Shown here one piece after another: positions 5,787 through 9,639 of a DNA stretch of 9,639 nt. The notes beneath the pieces were generated by a model. That model had not been told where the DNA came from. It worked only from the letters and a program-made list of their open reading frames with translations, and ran no database searches. How positions within the stretch are numbered: the stretch's first letter is position 1; each line of letters begins with the position of its first letter. This stretch comes from Solidesulfovibrio magneticus. GTDB taxonomy: Bacteria; Desulfobacterota; Desulfovibrionia; Desulfovibrionales; Desulfovibrionaceae. The stretch is taken from contig DLGG01000197.1 of assembly GCA_002482565.1 (NCBI GenBank), positions 1 through 9,639 of the forward strand. The letters run 5' to 3'. Made by a program: the position numbers and the translations under genes.

Positions 5787-6466
5787 TATTCGATATAGTA
5801 CCATCGCGGCGCAATAAACTCTACGTATTTGGATTTTTCCCCGGAAGGGGGAGCGTCTTTGTTATATTTTTTGTCAAACTCAAAGCCTTGGTATGTTTCC
5901 AAGACGTTCCAAGACGTATAAAAAAAGACGGTGTAGCCATTGTCTCCCCGGGTGTAGGAGACACATCCGCGTGCAATTGATGTATGCGCATAAGCTTCTG
6001 GCAAGGCAACGTAGCCTTCCGGGGGCGCAAATCCCGGAAAATCGCCGTTCTCAATGTGTTTGATTACGGCCAAGCGGTCAGGAAGAAACTGGTTGAAGTA
6101 GGTGTCGCGACGGATTTTCCAGGCTTGGCCTGGGGGATAGGCGACGATAAAGACCACGTTGACGAGCAGCGGCAAGACGGCCAGGAGCGGTGTGAACCAG
6201 ATGTTGCGCAACAGCGTAAAAACGTTGCGGGAAAACATCCACCATTCGTAAAGAAGGATCAGGTTGGGCAGGCCACGCTGCCATTCCGGCGGCATATGGC
6301 AGCAGAGCAGAAAGCCGAAATAGCAAAAAGGCGTGACCACGACGATAAACGCCAAGGTGCGCCGCAATGCCCGCAGGCAGCGCCGCCGGGCCAGAAACTT
6401 GCGCTTGGCGCGGCGGGCGGCGGGGGTATCGGCTGTCGCGTCGGCCATGGCCAGGACGCGTATCAC
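5783..6466 (-). CDS. Paralogue D: small membrane protein, tandem copy of C
   Basis: This 227-residue protein from GTG 6466 (or ATG 6448, codon 7) is about 85% identical to paralogue C by my count. The basic N-terminus with FLARRRCLRALR, the hydrophobic segments and the YFNQFLPDR opening of the C-terminal domain are all retained. Substitutions cluster in the C-terminal domain, for example SIARGCVSY where C has SLPFGRVSY, and around residues 200-220. It ends WYYIEY. The gene lies 75 bp downstream of ribB on the same strand, separated by a strong hairpin. Little room is left for a separate promoter, so expression may depend on read-through or on a promoter overlapping the hairpin. Function is not recognised. 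Confidence 0.78.
   Translation of the reverse strand: MIRVLAMADATADTPAARRAKRKFLARRRCLRALRRTLAFIVVVTPFCYFGFLLCCHMPPEWQRGLPNLILLYEWWMFSRNVFTLLRNIWFTPLLAVLPLLVNVVFIVAYPPGQAWKIRRDTYFNQFLPDRLAVIKHIENGDFPGFAPPEGYVALPEAYAHTSIARGCVSYTRGDNGYTVFFYTSWNVLETYQGFEFDKKYNKDAPPSGEKSKYVEFIAPRWYYIEY
6363..6394 (-). repeat. Invariant core repeat, copy in paralogue D
   Basis: This 32-nt block is identical in all four paralogues. Even C and D, which are close copies, differ by point changes immediately outside it. Confidence 0.8.
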
Positions 6467-6493
6467 GTTGCCGATGGGCGCGCCAGGGGAAGA

Positions 6494-6523
6494 CCGCGCC
6501 GGGGGAGGGCTCCCCCGGCGCGG
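6494..6523 (-). terminator. GC-rich terminator hairpin after ribB
   Basis: The arms 6494-6507 and 6510-6523 are perfectly complementary over 14 bp (CCGCGCCGGGGGAG and its complement). The nominal 2-nt loop would in practice open to four or more. It sits about 20 bp past the ribB stop on the minus strand and before paralogue D. There is no long U-tract; the strand continues GGTCTTCCCC. It is probably a terminator or attenuating hairpin for the riboswitch-controlled ribB transcript. Confidence 0.6.
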
Positions 6524-6541
6524 CGGCGTTTGGAGGGCCGG

Positions 6542-7186
6542 CTAATAGTCGCCCGTGGCCTGGCGGAAAGCCACGATGTCGGCGACGCTGACCAGCGGGA
6601 AATCATGGGTCGCGGCAAAGGCCGCGATCTCGTCGCCCTTGGCCATGGTGCCGTCGGCGTTGGTCAGCTCGCACAGCACCCCGCACGGGCCGTGGCCGGC
6701 CAGCCGGCACATGTCCACCGTGGCTTCGGTGTGGCCGCGACGGGAGAGCACCCCGCCAGGGCGGGCTATAAGCGGAAACACGTGTCCGGGCCGGGCCAGG
6801 TCGCAAGGCTTGGCGTCTGCTGCTGCGGCGGTCTTGACCGTCGTTACCCGGTCGGCGGCGGAAACGCCGGTGGTCACGCCCTTTGCCGCCTCGATGGTGA
6901 CGGTAAAGGCCGTGCCGTTCTTGCAGGTGTTGACCGCGACCATGGGCGGCAAATCGAGCTGGCGCGCCTTCTCCTCGGTCAGGCACAGGCAGACGATGCC
7001 GCTGCATTCGCGGATGAGCATGGCCATCTGCGGCACGGTGAGGGTGTCGGCGGCGAAAATGAGGTCACCCTCGTTTTCGCGGTCCAGATCATCCACCACC
7101 AGGATGCCCCGGCCTTGGCGCATGGCTTCGATGGCGGCCCGGGTGCGGGCGATGGCGGCGTCGACATTGGAAAACGGCTGATTCAT
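6542..7186 (-). CDS. ribB: 3,4-dihydroxy-2-butanone 4-phosphate synthase
   Basis: RibB converts ribulose 5-phosphate to 3,4-dihydroxy-2-butanone 4-phosphate plus formate, supplying the four-carbon unit of riboflavin in the cytoplasm. The 214-residue length matches stand-alone RibB enzymes (E. coli RibB is 217) and there is no fused RibA domain. Family motifs are complete: DDLDRENEGDLIFAA (32-46) with the acidic substrate/metal residues, FTVTIEA (94-100), TGVSAADR (106-113), RPGHVFPL (132-139) and RRGHTEA (149-155), plus the late Glu in LCEL (171-174). The ATG at 7186 follows GGAG with a 6-nt spacer. The gene is preceded by an FMN riboswitch and its own promoter and is followed by a hairpin, so it appears monocistronic and repressed by FMN. 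No other riboflavin gene is in the window. Confidence 0.97.
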   Translation of the reverse strand: MNQPFSNVDAAIARTRAAIEAMRQGRGILVVDDLDRENEGDLIFAADTLTVPQMAMLIRECSGIVCLCLTEEKARQLDLPPMVAVNTCKNGTAFTVTIEAAKGVTTGVSAADRVTTVKTAAAADAKPCDLARPGHVFPLIARPGGVLSRRGHTEATVDMCRLAGHGPCGVLCELTNADGTMAKGDEIAAFAATHDFPLVSVADIVAFRQATGDY

Positions 7187-7306
7187 GGCTTTCTCCGATA
7201 ACGAATGTTTGGGCCAGAATCAGGGCGGACAAAGAGACGACCAGACCGAATGCGCGCATCCGGCCGGCCACGCGCCGGACGCTCCGGCGGCGGGGAATGC
7301 CGTCTT

Positions 7307-7450
7307 TCCTCTTCCTTCCGGACTGTGACCGTCGGCCCTGGCTTCGCACCAGGTCTGCTGACCCCGCAACGCGTGAGCGTCGCGGGCGCTCGCGGGCTCC
7401 CCGGTTTACCCGGGATACCGCCGGTGGGGACTTCCACCCCGCCCTGAGGA
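7307..7450 (-). promoter_or_regulatory. FMN riboswitch (RFN element) controlling ribB
   Basis: The minus strand carries the classic RFN landmarks in order. These are GGGCGGGGTGGAAGTCCCCA then CCGGCGGTA at the 5' side, AGCCCGCGAGCGC, GGTCAGCAGACCTGGTG, GAAGCCAGGGCCGACGGTCA and CAGTCCGGAAGGAAGAGG. The closing P1 stem pairs TCCTC (7450-7446) with GAGGA (7311-7307). The expression platform is the 120 nt between the aptamer and the ribB ATG. It contains a CGCCGGA-GCG-TCCGGCG hairpin (7289-7273) without a U-tract, so the mode of control (translation block, or a weak or Rho-assisted terminator) is not settled by sequence. Confidence 0.96.
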
Positions 7451-7460
7451 CAACGGCCGC

Positions 7461-7489
7461 CTTGTAGCGCCGGCGGCGTGCGATGGCAA
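7461..7489 (-). promoter_or_regulatory. Sigma70-type promoter of the riboswitch-ribB unit
   Basis: On the minus strand TTGCCA (7489-7484) is a five-of-six match to the -35 consensus. TACAAG (7466-7461) is a four-of-six match to the -10, and the spacer is exactly 17 bp. Transcription would start near 7454, a few nucleotides before the riboswitch P1 stem, which is the expected arrangement. Confidence 0.6.
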
Positions 7490-7573
7490 GACCGCCCGGG
7501 CCGCCGGCTCCTGCGGCGTCATCGAAAAGAGCCTGTGGGGATATTGGGCAACATCTTAAAACCATGGATTATT

Positions 7574-7601
7574 CTTAAAAAATACTGCCGTATTTTTTAA
7601 G
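7574..7601. terminator. AT-rich perfect hairpin, likely bidirectional terminator
   Basis: CTTAAAAAATAC-TGCC-GTATTTTTTAAG is a perfect 12-bp inverted repeat with a 4-nt loop. It begins about 10 bp past the stop codon of the large membrane-protein gene. It stands out as almost wholly A/T in GC-rich surroundings, and either strand offers a T-tract in the 3' arm. It separates that gene from the ribB promoter. Confidence 0.7.
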
Positions 7602-7611
7602 GGGCGCGGCG

Positions 7612-9639
7612 CTAATCCCCGGGCCAGACCCGTTCCTTTCCCGGCGCGCGGCCGGAAAACCAGACCTGGAAATCGTTGCCCGGCCCGCCGGAAAGCGTCA
7701 GTTCGCTGCGCCCCGGCGGCACGGCCAAGGGGGGCAGGTTCCTGGCGTCCAGGACGGCCTCGACGGCCATGCGGTCGATGGGGCGCGTGGGCGACCAGAA
7801 CTCGGCCGAGGGTTCGGCCACCAGGGTAAAGCGCACGACCACCTGGCTGGCCGGTTTGGGCAGAACCACCCGGGCGAAGCGGCGGTCGAACATCCGGTTC
7901 CACCGGCCTTCGTGCTCGGCCTGGGCCGTGAGCATGGTCGTGGGCGGGCCGCCGTCGGCCGCGTAGCTCACCGTGCATTCCCGTTTGGTTCCGGGGTCGC
8001 CGTACAGGCGCGGATAAGCCATGACGCGCAGCTCGGTGACGGGGTAGGCCGACACGAACACGTATTCGAACCAGCAATCGGAACCGGCCCGGCAGCGCAC
8101 GCCGCCGGCATAGCCCGGGTAGGAATCCGAGGCTTCCATGTTCAGGGAATGGGCGGTGGGACGGTCGGTGAAATCCGGCGGATCGAAGTTCGGGGTAAAG
8201 CTCAAAAGCCCCTGGCCGCCGGGAGTCAGGCGGGCCACGGTCCCTTCCGGGGCGGCGATGGGCACGGGAACGGGCGTGCCGCCAAGGGTCAGGACCGGGG
8301 CGCTCAGTCGGCCGGCCAGGGTCAGGGTCCGCACGTCCAGGGGCGCGTCGCCGCCAAGGTCCAGGCCGGTTTTGGGCGCGGCGTCGGACAGGGGCGCGCC
8401 GCCACGGCCCGGCCCCAGGGCCGGGTCGGCCACCACCACGGCCGGTTTCCCGGCGGCGTCGGGCAGGACGTAGGCCGGGGGCGTGTCCGGGTTGGCGGCG
8501 CTAAAGGCGGCCAGGGCTTCGGGCGGGTTCACCACAGCGCCGCCGGGCAACGCTTCGGCCAGCCTGGCCTGGTCCTGGGCGGCGAAAACCATGGCCCGGG
8601 GGCCAAGGAAGGTCACGTTCGGGGCGTAGGCCGGCGAGGCGCAGTTGCGGGCCAGATTGGCGGCGTAGAAAGCCAGCCCGCCGTCGGGGACCGGAGCCAG
8701 CCCCGTGCCCGTGATCGTGACGCCGGCCAGGGCGAGCAGGCCCTCGCTGGTTCCCGGCAGATAGCGCACCCGCAGCCGGACCGAGCCGGCCGCGAGGTAG
8801 GGCGTCAGATCGACCTCGGCCCGGGCCGTACGCACAACACTTTGATAGAAGGGTACTTCCTCATAAAAACGGCGTTTCTCCAGGCGCGGGGCGCCGCCCG
8901 GCAGCAGGAAGTCGTCGTGCCCCAGGGTCGCCAGCGGCGTAAAGGTCATGCCGTCGGCGCTGGCCTCGACGATCAGCCGCGAATCGGCCGGCAGGCTCGG
9001 GTGGCGTTTGTACAAGGCGGCCTCGACGGCGGCCGTGACCTTGGGGGCAGGCGACGCCGGGGGCAGATCGAAACGCCAGGTGGCGGCGGCCGGCTGGCTG
9101 GAGCGCACGGGACGCATGAGCCCCACCTCGGCGTCGGCCAGCATGTTGTGCAGGGAAAACGCGTCGCGATAGACCTTGTGGTCGCGGAAATCGTCGCTGT
9201 AGCCGGCCGCGCCCGAGGTGTTGGGAACAAGCAGCAGCGGAGCGCGGCTGGGAAAGCCGGCCAGGGCCAGACGGGACTGGAGGCCGGCGGCGCTCCAGGA
9301 GGCCAAAAGCGCCCCCTCGGGCGCGGCTCGCAGGCGTTGGCTTGGAGTGAAAATCTGGTCGGCCAGGCGCAGACGGCGGTAGCCAGGACGGTCGAAGTCG
9401 CCGGGGCCGGCCAGGTCGTCGCCAAGGTGCCAGCGGGCGGCGAAAGCCCGGGCGTTTCGCTGCCAGCCGGTGAAGGCCAGGGCGGCCTCCGGGCCGGGGG
9501 CGCGGCTCACGTAGCGGAAGAAATCCCGGTCGTTGGTCAGGCTGCGGCGGGCGTATTCGCCCAGCTGGGACAGCGGTGCGGCCAGGACGAGGCCGGCCAG
9601 CGCCCCGGCCACGACGAGCGCTGCGGCCGGGGCCAGGCG
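7612..9639 (-). CDS. C-terminal part of a large membrane-anchored protein with beta-rich extracytoplasmic domains
   Basis: The frame is open from the right edge (9639) to TAG at 7614-7612, giving 675 residues with the N-terminus missing. The visible part begins with a membrane segment (APAAALVVAGALAGLVLAAP, about residues 4-23). Almost everything after it is soluble and rich in beta-type sequence. One region (about 185-310) includes RLIVEASADGMTFTPLATLG, resembling carbohydrate-binding or discoidin-like beta sandwiches. A second (about 500-635) includes CWFEYVFVSAYPVTELRVMA and KRECTVSYAADG, again like a beta-sandwich appended to envelope or glycan-active proteins. I see no catalytic motif. 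The likely whole is a polytopic envelope glycosyltransferase-like (GT39 or YfhO-type) protein with a periplasmic tail, but that is inference from architecture only. The gene ends at the AT-rich terminator. Confidence 0.7.
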   Translation of the reverse strand, partial: RLAPAAALVVAGALAGLVLAAPLSQLGEYARRSLTNDRDFFRYVSRAPGPEAALAFTGWQRNARAFAARWHLGDDLAGPGDFDRPGYRRLRLADQIFTPSQRLRAAPEGALLASWSAAGLQSRLALAGFPSRAPLLLVPNTSGAAGYSDDFRDHKVYRDAFSLHNMLADAEVGLMRPVRSSQPAAATWRFDLPPASPAPKVTAAVEAALYKRHPSLPADSRLIVEASADGMTFTPLATLGHDDFLLPGGAPRLEKRRFYEEVPFYQSVVRTARAEVDLTPYLAAGSVRLRVRYLPGTSEGLLALAGVTITGTGLAPVPDGGLAFYAANLARNCASPAYAPNVTFLGPRAMVFAAQDQARLAEALPGGAVVNPPEALAAFSAANPDTPPAYVLPDAAGKPAVVVADPALGPGRGGAPLSDAAPKTGLDLGGDAPLDVRTLTLAGRLSAPVLTLGGTPVPVPIAAPEGTVARLTPGGQGLLSFTPNFDPPDFTDRPTAHSLNMEASDSYPGYAGGVRCRAGSDCWFEYVFVSAYPVTELRVMAYPRLYGDPGTKRECTVSYAADGGPPTTMLTAQAEHEGRWNRMFDRRFARVVLPKPASQVVVRFTLVAEPSAEFWSPTRPIDRMAVEAVLDARNLPPLAVPPGRSELTLSGGPGNDFQVWFSGRAPGKERVWPGD

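Larger units (their letters stand above)
5765..6489 (-). repeat. Tandem duplication, unit 2 (contains paralogue D)
   Basis: This is the partner of 5004-5728 with the same length and order. It ends immediately before the hairpin that follows ribB, so the duplication boundary lies close to that terminator. Confidence 0.85.

Noticed and set aside
2910..6394. CRISPR-like array based on the four recurring 32-nt blocks
   Set aside because: The blocks are hundreds of bases apart, lie inside coding sequence in the same frame and have no uniform spacers.
5984..7201. Long plus-strand open frame (405 codons) opposite paralogue D and ribB
   Set aside because: It lies antisense to ribB and a conserved paralogue, has low-complexity composition and lacks any recognisable motif.
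7089..7259. Possible leader peptide within the ribB 5' region, beginning MRAFGLVVSLSALILAQTFV on the minus strand
   Set aside because: It looks hydrophobic and signal-like, but it has no ribosome-binding site, lies in the riboswitch expression platform and runs on over the ribB start into an Arg/His-rich out-of-frame reading. This is most likely a GC-skew artefact.

Overview
This GC-rich window looks like part of a Desulfovibrionaceae-type sulfate reducer (Desulfovibrio/Solidesulfovibrio group). That is inferred from base composition and from an HcpR-like Crp/Fnr regulator; no rRNA or other taxonomic marker is present. The flanks are ordinary chromosome. The middle (about 2.3-6.5 kb) is an accessory region of membrane-protein paralogues and a toxin gene that is visibly AT-richer than its surroundings.

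Left flank (1-2248): a partial minus-strand gene diverges from a plus-strand Crp/Fnr regulator, with a perfect FNR-like palindrome between them. Next is a minus-strand membrane diguanylate cyclase with an N-terminal PilJ-type sensor motif, a GGEEF active site and an intact inhibitory site. The regulator and the cyclase converge on a GC-rich hairpin region.

Accessory region (2333-6489): four minus-strand paralogues (called A, B, C and D here, left to right) encode small membrane proteins of about 217-227 residues. Each has an Arg-rich N-terminus, two or three membrane segments and a soluble C-terminal domain. A 32-nt stretch encoding the Arg-rich motif is identical in all four although A and B have otherwise diverged strongly. 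C and D form a recent tandem duplication of 725 bp. Between B and C, on the plus strand, lie an orphan gene with a polymorphic toxin type 44 (Ntox44-like) signature and, upstream, a decayed copy of the N-terminal part of the same gene. No same-strand immunity gene follows the toxin. Whether the membrane paralogues protect against it or are unrelated neighbours cannot be decided from sequence.

Right flank (6494-9639): a terminator, then ribB (DHBP synthase) on the minus strand behind an FMN riboswitch with a recognisable promoter. Beyond that are a perfect AT-rich hairpin terminator and the C-terminal 675 residues of a large membrane-anchored protein with beta-rich, probably extracytoplasmic domains.
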